Shown here: one piece after another, positions 17,269 to 26,277 of the stretch | How positions within the stretch are numbered: the first letter of the stretch is position 1 | How the letters are laid out: every line of letters starts with the position of its first letter | NCBI GenBank assembly: GCA_947503345.1 | Contig: CANNCW010000004.1 | Coordinates: 1 to 64,000 of the forward strand | DNA: 64,000 nt | DNA from: an uncultured Kangiella sp. | GTDB taxonomy: Bacteria; Pseudomonadota; Gammaproteobacteria; Enterobacterales; Kangiellaceae | Direction of reading: 5' to 3' | The notes under the pieces: generated by a model | Seen by the model: the letters and a program-made list of their open reading frames with translations, nothing else | Database searches by the model: none | Told to the model about the DNA's origin: nothing | Position numbers and translations under genes: made by a program

Positions 17269-18399
17269 ATGAAGGTTGGTATTCTTGGCGGTGGCCAGTT
17301 AGCGCAAATGTTGGCGCAGGCTGGTGATTCTTTAGATATGGACTTTGCTTTCGTAGCACCTGAAAAAGATGCTTGTGCAGCACCATTTGGTCAACATTTT
17401 ATGTATCCCTACTTGGATCCAAAAGCTGAGCAAAAGTTAGCCGATTGGTCTGATGTGGTAACTTATGAATTCGAAAGTATTCCAGTTCCTTTAGTACAAG
17501 CATTAGAACAAAAAGTTTCAGTGCATCCTTCTTCGGAAGCCTTGATTTTGGCCAGTGATCGTTTGAATGAAAAGACCATGTTTAATCAAGAAGGGATTGA
17601 AACAGCCAAGTTTGCAACCGTTGATAGTTTAGATGACTTAGTTGCCGCGGTTAAACAAGTTGGGCTGCCAGCAATTTTAAAAACGCGACGTGATGGTTAC
17701 GATGGCAAAGGCCAAGTGGTGCTTAGAGATGAGTCTGAATTAGCAGTTGCTTGGGAGTCATTGTCTCCTGTGGCTTGTATTTTAGAATCTATGGTTAATT
17801 TTGAACGTGAGGTTTCTATTGTTGCTTCTCGTAATGTTTCTGGTGACATTGCCTTTTATCCTTTAGCGGAAAATTATCATCGAGAAGGTATTTTAAGGCT
17901 TTCTTTGAGCTTACAAAACGATCCAAAGCAGCAAGAAGCAGAAGGGATTATCCGCAAAGTTATGGAGAAGGTGGAGTACGTTGGCACTATGGCGGTTGAA
18001 CTTTTCGATTTAGGCGATAAGTTTGCTGCAAATGAGTTATCGCCACGTGTTCATAATTCGGGGCATTGGAGTATGGACGGCGCGGAAGCTTCTCAATTCA
18101 AAAATCATTTGTTAGCCATTGCAGGTATGCCATTGGGCGATACGTCAATTAAAAATGCTACTGCGATGATTAATTTGATTGGCGATATTCCTGATAAAGG
18201 TATTGTTGAACAGATCCCTGGTGCAGTGCTTTACGATTATGGAAAAGAGCCAAGAGCAGGACGCAAAGTTGGTCATATTAATTTAGTAGCTAATGGCGAT
18301 AACGATAAAAACTTCCTTGATAATGCTTGTAAGCTTTTAGAGCTTGTAGGACAAGGCGAGTTAATCGATTCAGTTAATAAATCGAGTTTTTATAAATAG
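17269..18399 (+). CDS. purK: 5-(carboxyamino)imidazole ribonucleotide synthase PurK
   Basis: 376 residues. The N-terminal phrase MKVGILGGGQLAQM is diagnostic. The ATP-grasp core is seen in LKTRRDGYDGKGQ, in FEREVSIVASR, and in FAANELSPRVHNSGHWSMDG, with metal-binding E and N. It carboxylates AIR with ATP and bicarbonate, and feeds PurE. The start ATG follows the purE stop directly. Confidence 0.97.
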   Translation: MKVGILGGGQLAQMLAQAGDSLDMDFAFVAPEKDACAAPFGQHFMYPYLDPKAEQKLADWSDVVTYEFESIPVPLVQALEQKVSVHPSSEALILASDRLNEKTMFNQEGIETAKFATVDSLDDLVAAVKQVGLPAILKTRRDGYDGKGQVVLRDESELAVAWESLSPVACILESMVNFEREVSIVASRNVSGDIAFYPLAENYHREGILRLSLSLQNDPKQQEAEGIIRKVMEKVEYVGTMAVELFDLGDKFAANELSPRVHNSGHWSMDGAEASQFKNHLLAIAGMPLGDTSIKNATAMINLIGDIPDKGIVEQIPGAVLYDYGKEPRAGRKVGHINLVANGDNDKNFLDNACKLLELVGQGELIDSVNKSSFYK

Positions 18400-18412
18400 T
18401 TTTAGGACATTC

Positions 18413-20284
18413 ATGGAAGAACCCTTAGTTGGCTACGATTATCTTATTCAAAACGCTAAAGTTTTTGATGGTAGCTTAAAGGTTCAATTTCAGGATATTG
18501 CCATTGCTGCAGGGAGAATCGTTGCTCGTGGTAGCAATCTAGATGTCGAGAAAGCTTCACAAGTTATAGATGCTAATGGATTGTTGGCGATGCCTGGGCT
18601 TTTTGATATTCATACCCATTATGATCTGGAGCTCGAGATCGACTCCAGAATTCCTGAATCAGTAAGACATGGCACCACTTCGGTTGTTATTGCTAATTGC
18701 AGTTTAGGCTTAGCTTTTGGGAATCAAAGAGTTGGTTCATCCGATCCGATTGTAGATTGCTACGCCAGAGTTGAAAACTTACCAAAGTCAGTGTTAAAAC
18801 GCTGTACCGACAAGGTAACGTGGAATAATCCCAAAGAGTATTTAGAGCATTTAAATGAGCGTCCAATAGGGCCTAATGTTATCCCGATGATTCCTCACTC
18901 AATGTTAAGAATTGAGGTAATGGGCTTTGAAGCTAGTATCAATCGAGATCCTACGAAGTCCGAATTGGATACTATGTATAAACTCCTTGATGATAGCTTA
19001 AAATTTGGTTATGCAGGTTTTTCTACCGATGCATTACCGTTTCATTATTTGTCCAATCAGCCAAACTGCCATAAAACCATTCCTACACAGTTTGCTAAGT
19101 ATAAAGAAATTAAAAAACTCACTAATTCTGTACGCGAGAATGGTGCAATATGGCAAGCCACGCCACCAAAAGATAGTGTATTAGGAATCATTAAAACCTT
19201 TATGCTTACCAGTGGTCGTTTTTTTTCAAAGCCATTAAAAACAACGGTGGTAGCAGCGTTGGATGTCACTAACAACTTCCGACTGTTACGCTTATCAATA
19301 CTATTATCCAAAATATTAAATTCGAAACTACTCAATGGCGACTTCCATATGCAAGCTTTGTCATCGCCATTTAAAATTTGGTCTGATGGGCCTATAACAC
19401 CCTTAGCTGAAGAAATTCTTGAGTTACGACTGTTAAATGAGTTTGATTTGGAAGATAAAAAAGGGCGACTAAAATTGTTAGATGATCCTGAATATATCAG
19501 TCGTTTTAAGAAAATGTGGTTAAAAGGGAAGAGTGGTTTCAACATTGCTCGCTTAAAACGTAAGTTGAATTTAGAAGATTATGCTTTTAATCGTTCTATG
19601 GATGATATGTTTATCGAACGTTGCCCCTTTAAATCGTGGGAAGGACACAGTTTTACCCATATTTTTGAGCGCCTGATGAGCTTTCAAGAAGCGTCAAGTG
19701 AGACTAATTCAGTTGAGCAGGAATTTTTTGCTGAGAACTTTAGTGAAGTTAAAGATGAAGCTGACTTTGTTTTGCAAATGCTAAGAATTTTCGACTTAGA
19801 GTTAAGCTGGTCAACTGTCACCGCTAATCGAAATGCTAAAACCACTCGAAAGACATTGATGAACCCTTTGTTTATTCCTGGTTTTAATGATAGTGGAGCT
19901 CATTTAACTAATATGGCGTTTTACGATGGAAATCTTGTTGCTTTGCAAACCGCTATGCAATCGGGTGACAAAGACTTGGCTTATATGGTTAGAAGGTTGA
20001 CTAAAGACGCTGCGGACTTGTTTGGTGTATCGGGAGGTTCAATTGAAGTTGGTGAGCAAGCAGACTTAATACTCATAAATCCTGAAAAACTACATAAATA
20101 TGATAGCCAAGCTAATATACAAAGAGTTTATCGAAAAGAATTTGACAGCGAGCAATTGGTTAATCGTTCTAATGGGGTTGTTCCAATGGTCATGATAAAT
20201 GGCGAAGTTGTTTGGCGGAATGATGAGTTTTCCGAAACCCTCGGGAAAACAAAGGTAGGCCATTTAAAATTGAGAAACTCTTAA
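18413..20284 (+). CDS. Amidohydrolase of the N-acyl-D-amino-acid deacylase (D-aminoacylase) family
   Basis: 623 residues. An N-terminal composite beta domain (YDYLIQNAKVFDGS) leads into the metal motif GLFDIHTHYD (HxH). NVIPMIPHSMLRIEVMG, the family His region and GFNDSGAHLTNM (the usual SDAGAH region) follow. The C-terminal beta domain closes with GQADLILINPEKL and MINGEVVWRNDE. Family members hydrolyse N-acyl-D-amino acids or act on related amides; the substrate here is unknown. It starts 13 bases after purK (TTAGGA ribosome site), so it is probably cotranscribed with the pur genes although not a purine enzyme. Confidence 0.8.
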   Translation: MEEPLVGYDYLIQNAKVFDGSLKVQFQDIAIAAGRIVARGSNLDVEKASQVIDANGLLAMPGLFDIHTHYDLELEIDSRIPESVRHGTTSVVIANCSLGLAFGNQRVGSSDPIVDCYARVENLPKSVLKRCTDKVTWNNPKEYLEHLNERPIGPNVIPMIPHSMLRIEVMGFEASINRDPTKSELDTMYKLLDDSLKFGYAGFSTDALPFHYLSNQPNCHKTIPTQFAKYKEIKKLTNSVRENGAIWQATPPKDSVLGIIKTFMLTSGRFFSKPLKTTVVAALDVTNNFRLLRLSILLSKILNSKLLNGDFHMQALSSPFKIWSDGPITPLAEEILELRLLNEFDLEDKKGRLKLLDDPEYISRFKKMWLKGKSGFNIARLKRKLNLEDYAFNRSMDDMFIERCPFKSWEGHSFTHIFERLMSFQEASSETNSVEQEFFAENFSEVKDEADFVLQMLRIFDLELSWSTVTANRNAKTTRKTLMNPLFIPGFNDSGAHLTNMAFYDGNLVALQTAMQSGDKDLAYMVRRLTKDAADLFGVSGGSIEVGEQADLILINPEKLHKYDSQANIQRVYRKEFDSEQLVNRSNGVVPMVMINGEVVWRNDEFSETLGKTKVGHLKLRNS

Positions 20285-20330
20285 CCGCTAGGGCCTATTA
20301 AAAGAGTTCTGGACCATTATTCGTTATATA

Positions 20331-20415
20331 CAAAAAAGGCCTTTCATTGCTGAAAGGCCTTTAAAATATGGCTCCCCTTGCTGGACTTGAACCAGCGACA
20401 TATGGATTAACAGTC
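20331..20415 (-). repeat. Left attachment repeat: displaced tRNA-Asn 3' half and terminator
   Basis: Bases 20354-20415 (62) are identical to 32013-32074. The rest differs at 20344 and 20353, a T-A to A-T swap that keeps the terminator stem paired. At 20416 the tRNA sequence stops and unrelated A+T-rich DNA begins, so this copy is not a functional tRNA. The hairpin would still terminate minus-strand transcripts. Confidence 0.9.
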
Positions 20416-20598
20416 TCTATATAAATCAATAAGTTACTGTAATTTAAGGGAAGGTTATATAAACTTAGAAAAACGGTATTTTCCTTATTTATCAGCATTT
20501 TAGATAACTTTATAGTAATCTACGTAAACTGGTGAATGTACCTGTATTGTACCTATTAGATTGAATGTGCAATACACGGAGAAGGGAAGTTGATATTA
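20416..20598. other. Left island margin with paired TGTACCT motifs
   Basis: Non-coding. TGTACCT occurs at 20537-20543 and 20548-20554, one helical turn apart. The same pair, spaced 10 bases, occurs at the other end (31953-31959 and 31963-31969). Paired short repeats beside tRNA att cores resemble integrase arm-type sites; that function is inference. I see no gene here. Confidence 0.5.
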
Positions 20599-20823
20599 TT
20601 AATATTTACCCTGAATAACAAACTCTTCACTGTCGCATTTTGCGCACTCCAAAAAGCGTCCGTAAAATAGAATGCTTACGCCTTCAAAGAAAGGCTTTAT
20701 GTGTTCTGAGTTCAGAGCTTTGACTTCTGATTTAATACTTTCAAGGATGTCTTCATCGCAACAGTCGCAGCCTAAGCCAAAGTCTCCATTTTTTACAAAA
20801 CGAATCTCATGCTCTTTATCTGC
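20599..20823 (-). pseudogene. Remnant of a small Cys-rich (zinc-ribbon-like) protein
   Basis: On the minus strand an open frame of 74 codons ends at TAA 20599-20601. It reads like real protein: CDCCDEDILESIKSEV in the middle, LECAKCDSEEFVIQGKY at the end. Four to five Cys in C-D-CC and C-xx-C spacing suggest a metal site. An in-frame TAG lies immediately upstream and no ATG, GTG or well-placed TTG opens the frame, so the 5' part is lost or frameshifted. The plus-strand frame over the same bases is a shadow. No family is recognised. Confidence 0.45.
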
Positions 20824-20972
20824 CTATAAAAGTTTATTGACTGTCCAGATCATGATCTCGACAGGAATAACAAAGGACTGACTCGAACATGGGGTTTGAA
20901 CCTGCAATATAAGATTTTTTATCGGGATGTAGTTTTTTCTTAAAACACTATCTCTTTGTATTTGCTCACAAT

Positions 20973-21001
20973 TTGTTCACTTTTTATTGGTACTATAGTA
21001 C
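20973..21001 (+). promoter_or_regulatory. Candidate promoter with overlapping palindrome, first island gene
   Basis: TTGTTC (20973-20978) and TATAGT (20995-21000) are 16 bases apart. The -10 box lies inside a perfect 12-base palindrome GTACTATAGTAC (20990-21001), a possible repressor site. It is 33 bases upstream of the first island CDS. Motif inspection only. Confidence 0.4.
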
Positions 21002-21033
21002 ATTGTTGGCTGCGTTTTAAAAAGGGATAAAAA

Positions 21034-22239
21034 ATGAAAATTAGAACAATCTGTACTGTATTAGCTTTAGCTCTTTGTACATTGACAGCTATAGCGTCTG
21101 AAGATATCGACTATGATTTTTTGACAGAAGAAGCAAAAAAGTTTTTACCTGAACGATATGGAAGGCAGGAGGTCATTCAGTCGTTGAAGACTTTCATCGA
21201 TGAAAGGGCTTTAACCCAAAAAATACCAAAGATTCTTGAGTTTAGGCGGTTAAAAAACAGAACCGATGATTTTGCCCTGATTCGTGATAACCCCTACACC
21301 TCTATTTCTCATGATTTTTTTATGTCATTTAAGAGTTATTTAGAATATACAAGAGATGGAGAAGGTAGCTCTGAACGGGCTCAAGAGTGGGTTAATAGTT
21401 TTGAGCCAGAAAGGCGTGAAATGTACTACGCGAACGATGCTTATGGCGAATATAAAAAAATTCAAAAGTATATTTTTCAGGATGTGATGGATGATATTAA
21501 AGCTCACCGATTCAATGAAGCTCAAGCGCAAAAATACGTCAGCGAGCATTTGTTGAGGCGATATAGAGAAGCCAATATTGTTGGTTTGTTAGAAAATGCA
21601 GCTTTGAAGAGCTCCACAAAAGCCCAGCTGGAATTAGCTGGAATCTATTTCAATGGTGAGCTTGTTACAAAGTCGGTAAAAGAATATAAGTACTGGCTTA
21701 AAAAAGCTGCGAAACTTTATGAAAATAAGTTGCTTCGTAATGCTGATGCAATGGCCCAACTAGCTGGCGAATACCGCTCTGGTGAAAACTTCGAAAAATC
21801 AGAAGATGATTTTTGGTACTGGGTAGAGCAGGCTGGCGATCATGGTAACGCTCAAGCTGCAGAATTTATGATGAATGCTTATGCATCAGGTACTCATGTT
21901 GAAAAATCTATGGATAAAGCGGCTAGCTATTTAAAATATATAGCTATTGATGAGCAATGGGGATATATCGATGAACTTATCAGAGCATTAGCGACAGGCA
22001 AAGTGAGGTTTTTGGAAAATGCAAACCATCCTAAGGATGAGGAAACTGTTAAAATGCAAGTCAGAAATTTTAAAAGTGCCGCAGATCAAGGCCATCCAGT
22101 TGGCTTAATGATGATGGCTGGTTTTTATGAGGATGGTATTGGTGTGGAGAAATCATTAAGCAAAGCAAAAGAGCTGTATCAAAAAGCATCAGATGCAGGA
22201 GTTAAAGCTGCTAATGCTAAATTGGAATCATTAAAATAA
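21034..22239 (+). CDS. Exported Sel1-like repeat protein
   Basis: 401 residues. Signal peptide 1-21 (LALALCTLTAIAS). The mature N-terminal half is helical and unrecognised. From about 190 there are Sel1-like repeats of roughly 36 residues (AQLELAGIYFNGE, AMAQLAGEYRSGENFEKS, AAEFMMNAYASGTHVEKS, GLMMMAGFYEDGIGVEKSL). Such repeats are protein-interaction scaffolds, so a periplasmic binding role is likely. The ribosome site AAAGGGA precedes ATG 21034. First gene of the island and the one nearest a promoter-like sequence. Confidence 0.8.
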   Translation: MKIRTICTVLALALCTLTAIASEDIDYDFLTEEAKKFLPERYGRQEVIQSLKTFIDERALTQKIPKILEFRRLKNRTDDFALIRDNPYTSISHDFFMSFKSYLEYTRDGEGSSERAQEWVNSFEPERREMYYANDAYGEYKKIQKYIFQDVMDDIKAHRFNEAQAQKYVSEHLLRRYREANIVGLLENAALKSSTKAQLELAGIYFNGELVTKSVKEYKYWLKKAAKLYENKLLRNADAMAQLAGEYRSGENFEKSEDDFWYWVEQAGDHGNAQAAEFMMNAYASGTHVEKSMDKAASYLKYIAIDEQWGYIDELIRALATGKVRFLENANHPKDEETVKMQVRNFKSAADQGHPVGLMMMAGFYEDGIGVEKSLSKAKELYQKASDAGVKAANAKLESLK

Positions 22240-22259
22240 TACTAATTGACGGTGCTTTT

Positions 22260-23111
22260 ATGAAAACATTTAAAATGATGTTCTATGTGGTTTTTGCTCT
22301 ATATAGCTTGCAAATTAGCGCTAACGATAGAGCGAATGAACTTATAGATAAGTACTTTGAAGCTGTCGGCGGTAAAGAGGCTTGGCGAGCGATTGATAGC
22401 ATCGAAGAAAAGGGACTTATGTTCTTTGATGATGAAAGTTTAAGTATGAAGCAGCTTAGAACCAAAGATGGAAAGTCGGCTGAGTGGCTGGGTAAGGATT
22501 GTGATCTGGTAAAAGTGGCTTACTTTGATGGCGATGAGCTCGCTCAGCGTGAGTTTAGTTTCGGTATCGAAGGTGCTGAGAATAAAATTGCTGTTGAAAA
22601 CGGTGAACTGGTTAAACAGCACTATCAGTTATCGCCTAAGGCTGGCGATATGCTTGAAACGAGCAAACAAGACGTTTGGTACCAAACCTATAAATCTAAT
22701 CGCTTTCCAAGCGCGCTGCTCGGCTATAAAGAAAAGGGCTATACGATTAGCTACGACGGAACCAAAGGCTTTCTCTCCGCTAAAGATGACTCCAAGTTGC
22801 AATATTTAAGGGTTGTTACTTTAACGACTCGTGTGGATTCTTTTGCTAGAGACTTTAAAGAGTCTTACTACTTTGACCCTGTCAGTAATCTATTAATCGC
22901 TGAGTCTATCGAGCACTATGATGGAACCAGTTGGATTACTGAGTACAGCGACTATCAATCGTTTGATGATATACAAATTCCTACTGAACAAATTAGCTAT
23001 CTTGAACCTGAAGAGTTTTACTCTGATAAGGAAGCGCTATCGAGCTTTATTGTTGAACGGGTTTTTATTAACAAGCCTTTAAAAGGCGATGAATTTGAGT
23101 TTTATCCTTAA
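22260..23111 (+). CDS. Exported LolA/LppX-like fold protein (unknown role)
   Basis: 283 residues. Signal peptide 1-22 (VVFALYSLQISAND). The mature start DKYFEAVGGKEAWRAIDSIE is the pattern seen at the head of many outer-membrane lipoprotein-sorting-like proteins, followed by a beta-rich body (YYFDPVSNLLIAESIEHYDG). No lipobox Cys, so probably a soluble periplasmic protein. It lies 20 bases after the Sel1 gene. Family assignment rests on the N-terminal pattern only. Confidence 0.6.
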   Translation: MKTFKMMFYVVFALYSLQISANDRANELIDKYFEAVGGKEAWRAIDSIEEKGLMFFDDESLSMKQLRTKDGKSAEWLGKDCDLVKVAYFDGDELAQREFSFGIEGAENKIAVENGELVKQHYQLSPKAGDMLETSKQDVWYQTYKSNRFPSALLGYKEKGYTISYDGTKGFLSAKDDSKLQYLRVVTLTTRVDSFARDFKESYYFDPVSNLLIAESIEHYDGTSWITEYSDYQSFDDIQIPTEQISYLEPEEFYSDKEALSSFIVERVFINKPLKGDEFEFYP

Positions 23112-23356
23112 CTCAAAAATCCATAATTTTTATAAAATATTTAAGTGAAATATGATGAAAATAAAATTGGTAGCTATTATAGGCCTAACTAGAGCCAATT
23201 GAGAAAGGCACAAATGATGTTGGGTGACTAATTTTTGAATAAGAACAAAGCCTATACTACTAAGGTATTAATAAAGCTGCGTCTCAAATATAAGGGAGCC
23301 AATTAAAAAATGGAACTGAGAATTTTCAATTTAACTGTGTATTAAAAGGAAAAACA

Positions 23357-24190
23357 ATGAAGTACCTAACTCTAGCGCTATCGAGCTTATTATGTCTATT
23401 AATAATGCCATTAAAGGCTAAGGATGCAATTGATTATGTCGAATTAATGAGTGTCCTTAATAACCGAGATTATACTGAGTCTAAAGATGACTTAGAGTCA
23501 CTAGCATATATAGTCTTGTCTTATAAGTTTTTTGTAGATGACTCAAATAATTATGAGCTAGCCTTGAAGGTTATTGAATCCGGTAGAGGATACAAGAAAG
23601 AATTGAGCGAACAGGAAATAGATGTACTGATTGAACAAGACCGAGTAAAGAGACAGCAAATCGTTGATGAGAAAATTGCTACTTATAATAAAGAGTATGA
23701 ATACCAGGTAAGCTTAGTTTACGATAAAAAACACGCGTTAGAAGCTGCAAAATCAGAATACAATCGATGCGCTAACTTTACTTCTTTGCACAATAAGAGT
23801 TGTAATTATGAGTATAAGGAATACGGACGTAAAAATGATTCCTACAATAGAACGGTTGCAAGGTACGACGAGTATCTTAAAGAGAAGAAAATACAAGGAA
23901 AAGCGATTGATAAATTTGTTGAACGCTCCAATAAAGAGCACCAAACCTATATTAAAAAACTTGAGCAAGAGTTTAGAGATGGCCCTAAGGACTATAAAAA
24001 GGATTTTCAGGAGAAGTATCAAGCTTGGGAATTTGGCGATGTAAGTGACTCAGAAACAATACTGTTAGCAACAGATTTTAATTCAGGAGCTAATCGTACC
24101 AAAGTTAATTTAAAACTCACTAAAGCTATATTGGAATTGTTAATTGAGGATGAATATGACGGTGCTGAAGAGGCATTAAGAAATTTATAA
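23357..24190 (+). CDS. Exported coiled-coil protein, island family A member 1
   Basis: 277 residues. Signal peptide 1-21 (SSLLCLLIMPLKAKD). The centre (about 90-215) is highly charged and predicted coiled coil. It shares with the protein at 30712 the phrase AKSEYxRCANFTSLHxxSCN (here at about 23750-23810), with two Cys eleven residues apart that could form a disulfide. It also shares an N-terminal xFVDDxNNxxLAL stretch. No known domain. The 245 bases before it contain no convincing gene. Confidence 0.65.
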   Translation: MKYLTLALSSLLCLLIMPLKAKDAIDYVELMSVLNNRDYTESKDDLESLAYIVLSYKFFVDDSNNYELALKVIESGRGYKKELSEQEIDVLIEQDRVKRQQIVDEKIATYNKEYEYQVSLVYDKKHALEAAKSEYNRCANFTSLHNKSCNYEYKEYGRKNDSYNRTVARYDEYLKEKKIQGKAIDKFVERSNKEHQTYIKKLEQEFRDGPKDYKKDFQEKYQAWEFGDVSDSETILLATDFNSGANRTKVNLKLTKAILELLIEDEYDGAEEALRNL

Positions 24191-24246
24191 GTGATTTTTA
24201 ATTAGGTCTATATCAGAGTAGGGTTTGTTATACTTGGGAATAAATT

Positions 24247-25026
24247 ATGTCGTTAATCGAAAATGTAGCCACTGAGTTTGTGGGTTTCTTTGGCAATCGT
24301 CCGGTGTACCGTTGTTTGCAGAATGTTTCTTTAACCGATGCTGATGGCCAGGATCATTCCTTTAGCTCTTTTAGTTTTTGTATTGGCGATGGCGATAAGT
24401 TTCCATTGCTGTTTATTAAAAGCGCTTATCGGGCGATTTTTCATTTTGCCATCACGCATCCCAGCTTTGATTATTCTGAGTGGCACGATGGCACGCCGAA
24501 TTATGAAGAAGCTCCCGATGATCTAATGCGTTTTATGACACAGAAGGATAAGGACGGTAATCTGAGCTATATCAGCTGGAATGAACAAGATCATAAAGAC
24601 TTTGAACGACTCTGTCGTAGTGAGTTTTTAGTTCATCCTTACTCAGATGATTGTGGCTTATCAATGGATGATTGGTTGCATGTAGGTATTGGAGAGCTAA
24701 TTTTTAATGCGATGCCTGTGCTGGTTAATCTTACCACTATGGATATCGCGGCTTGCTTACTTGAAAGCTTTACAGATTTAAATGTTCCGTTGAAATACAA
24801 CAATGTTTGGCAAGTGCCAGGCAATGCGGCTCACCCTATGATTAGTGAAAATGCTTTTAAGCACCAATACTTTGCAAGAGTTTGGGAAAGTGGTCATTTA
24901 ATCGGTGATGTGATTGCAGGTAATGGCTGGGACTTCGAGGACGCCGTCTCTTATATAGTGCAATTGGAAGAGGGTTCCTTACCAGATCTCAATGATGAGC
25001 CGACTATTAGTGTAAGTCTGAAATGA
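24247..25026 (+). CDS. Cytosolic protein, island family B member 1
   Basis: 259 residues, no signal peptide. It shares with the gene at 26278 an N-terminal VGFFGNRPVY-like motif and a central block, here SEFLVHPYSDDCGLSMDDWL and GIGELIFNAMP. Acidic and aromatic-rich, without membrane segments. Function unknown. The pairing of B genes with exported C/D genes downstream suggests partner or immunity-like roles, but no toxin is visible, so this is only a hypothesis. Confidence 0.65.
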   Translation: MSLIENVATEFVGFFGNRPVYRCLQNVSLTDADGQDHSFSSFSFCIGDGDKFPLLFIKSAYRAIFHFAITHPSFDYSEWHDGTPNYEEAPDDLMRFMTQKDKDGNLSYISWNEQDHKDFERLCRSEFLVHPYSDDCGLSMDDWLHVGIGELIFNAMPVLVNLTTMDIAACLLESFTDLNVPLKYNNVWQVPGNAAHPMISENAFKHQYFARVWESGHLIGDVIAGNGWDFEDAVSYIVQLEEGSLPDLNDEPTISVSLK

Positions 25027-25137
25027 ACTCATAGGCCATGCCCAAAGGGACAGATACTGGGTGAGTTTACGAAGCCCGAGCTTGGTTTGTTGGCGGCGAT
25101 AAGGGGTTAGGTTTAGAGAATAATAAGAGGAGAAAAA

Positions 25138-25692
25138 ATGATGCAACGATTTGTGGTGCTTCTACTGAGTGTGGCGGCTTTTGAGTTGGGTTCGGTGAAG
25201 GCTGATGATTCGGACATTAGTAGTGAGACGGATGCTAGTCGATTAGGAGGCAAAATTTGTAGAGCTGGATACATCGCGTGGCCTTCACTCGAGCCTGTAG
25301 AGAAATTCGAAAAAGCAGTCTTAATGCATTTAGGCTTACCAGAAAACACTACCAATAAAGAACAGAAAATCACCCAGTTTTTTAATGAGAACAATCCCAA
25401 GCTGATTTGTGGTGATGATACGGATGATTATATTAGACAAAACGAACACCTTTTAAAGCGTTCGCTTGCTAGAGCAGAGCATACTTATTTAATTCATGTG
25501 GCTAATCACTATGATGGTTTTGATTGGAATTTCTTTGAGATAGTCGATGGACAAAAAGAAACCATTTTGGATTATCTGGATATGATATTTAGCGACCCTG
25601 ATTTGGCTGAGGATTATGATATTCCTGAGTTGAAGAGTTTGGTTCGAGTCATTGAGCAAGATGGTGGCAAGCGCGGCCGTGAGTTGGAGTAG
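25138..25692 (+). CDS. Exported protein, island family C member 1 (ends GGKRGRELE)
   Basis: 184 residues. Signal peptide 1-22; AGAGGAG ribosome site 6-7 bases before ATG 25138 (a second ATG follows directly). The mature protein has two Cys, in GGKICRAGY and LICGDD, likely a periplasmic disulfide. The C-terminal half has an ankyrin-like helix pattern (HLLKRSLARAEHTYLIHVAN, then FDWNFFEIVDGQKETILDYL) and the shared tail GGKRGRELE. Paralogues at 28040 and 28656. Function unknown. Confidence 0.7.
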   Translation: MMQRFVVLLLSVAAFELGSVKADDSDISSETDASRLGGKICRAGYIAWPSLEPVEKFEKAVLMHLGLPENTTNKEQKITQFFNENNPKLICGDDTDDYIRQNEHLLKRSLARAEHTYLIHVANHYDGFDWNFFEIVDGQKETILDYLDMIFSDPDLAEDYDIPELKSLVRVIEQDGGKRGRELE

Positions 25693-25707
25693 GAGCTTTT
25701 GTAAGTA

Positions 25708-26268
25708 ATGAAGAAATTGAAACTATGTATGTTGGTGCTATTGGGATTTATCGGGCTGAGCTATACAGGATTAATATTTACTAACCCCATCGAGGCTCAT
25801 GCTGGCACAAAAGAACAAACATCAATTGATTACGAACGGTTAGCTAAACGTTTGCATGTTACGAGCGGCGCCTATCAGCCTTATTCAGCAATGACGGAGC
25901 TTCGAAAAGTCGTTCGTGTTATGAAATTGCTGGAATTAGCAAGAGAGGTTTTGCTGCTTTCAGATCAGGAGTTCGAGCGATTAGGACAAGCTGGAGATTT
26001 TAGTTACCAGTCAGAAACGCAGGAGCCTAATCCTGTGGTGGCTTTTTATTACAATTATGAAAGCTTTTATGCGACTCATCATCATCAGGATAGCCCTGAG
26101 GAGCTCATTAACGATGCTTTGGACTTCTACTATGGGCGTAATTTCACTGTAAAAAATGTCAAAGCTGCGCAATATCGACTTAAAGAGTTGAGGCGTTATA
26201 AGCAAGCGGGAATGAAAAAAGCTTTAGACGAATTATTAGCGTCGAATAAATTAACCATAGAATTTTAA
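25708..26268 (+). CDS. Exported hypothetical protein
   Basis: 186 residues, starting 15 bases after the family C gene. N-terminal signal/anchor 1-31 (LCMLVLLGFIGLSYTGLIF, then EAHAG). The mature part is helical, with a His cluster (ATHHHQDS) and a C-terminal helix pair (AAQYRLKELRRYKQAGMKK) reminiscent of TPR or Sel1 packing. Not recognised; no paralogue in the window. Confidence 0.6.
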   Translation: MKKLKLCMLVLLGFIGLSYTGLIFTNPIEAHAGTKEQTSIDYERLAKRLHVTSGAYQPYSAMTELRKVVRVMKLLELAREVLLLSDQEFERLGQAGDFSYQSETQEPNPVVAFYYNYESFYATHHHQDSPEELINDALDFYYGRNFTVKNVKAAQYRLKELRRYKQAGMKKALDELLASNKLTIEF

Positions 26269-26277
26269 AGGAACATT

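Noticed and set aside
20354..20415. Second functional tRNA-Asn gene on the minus strand
   Set aside because: Only the 3' half is present; the 5' acceptor strand, D arm and half of the anticodon stem are missing.
20672..20881. Plus-strand 69-codon frame at the left island margin
   Set aside because: The opposite strand has the more protein-like sequence with Cys motifs and a proper stop; the plus frame has no ribosome site or recognisable features.
23152..23202. 16-codon frame resembling the beginning of a signal peptide
   Set aside because: Ends in a stop before any mature protein and has no clear ribosome site; it could be a relic but cannot be supported.
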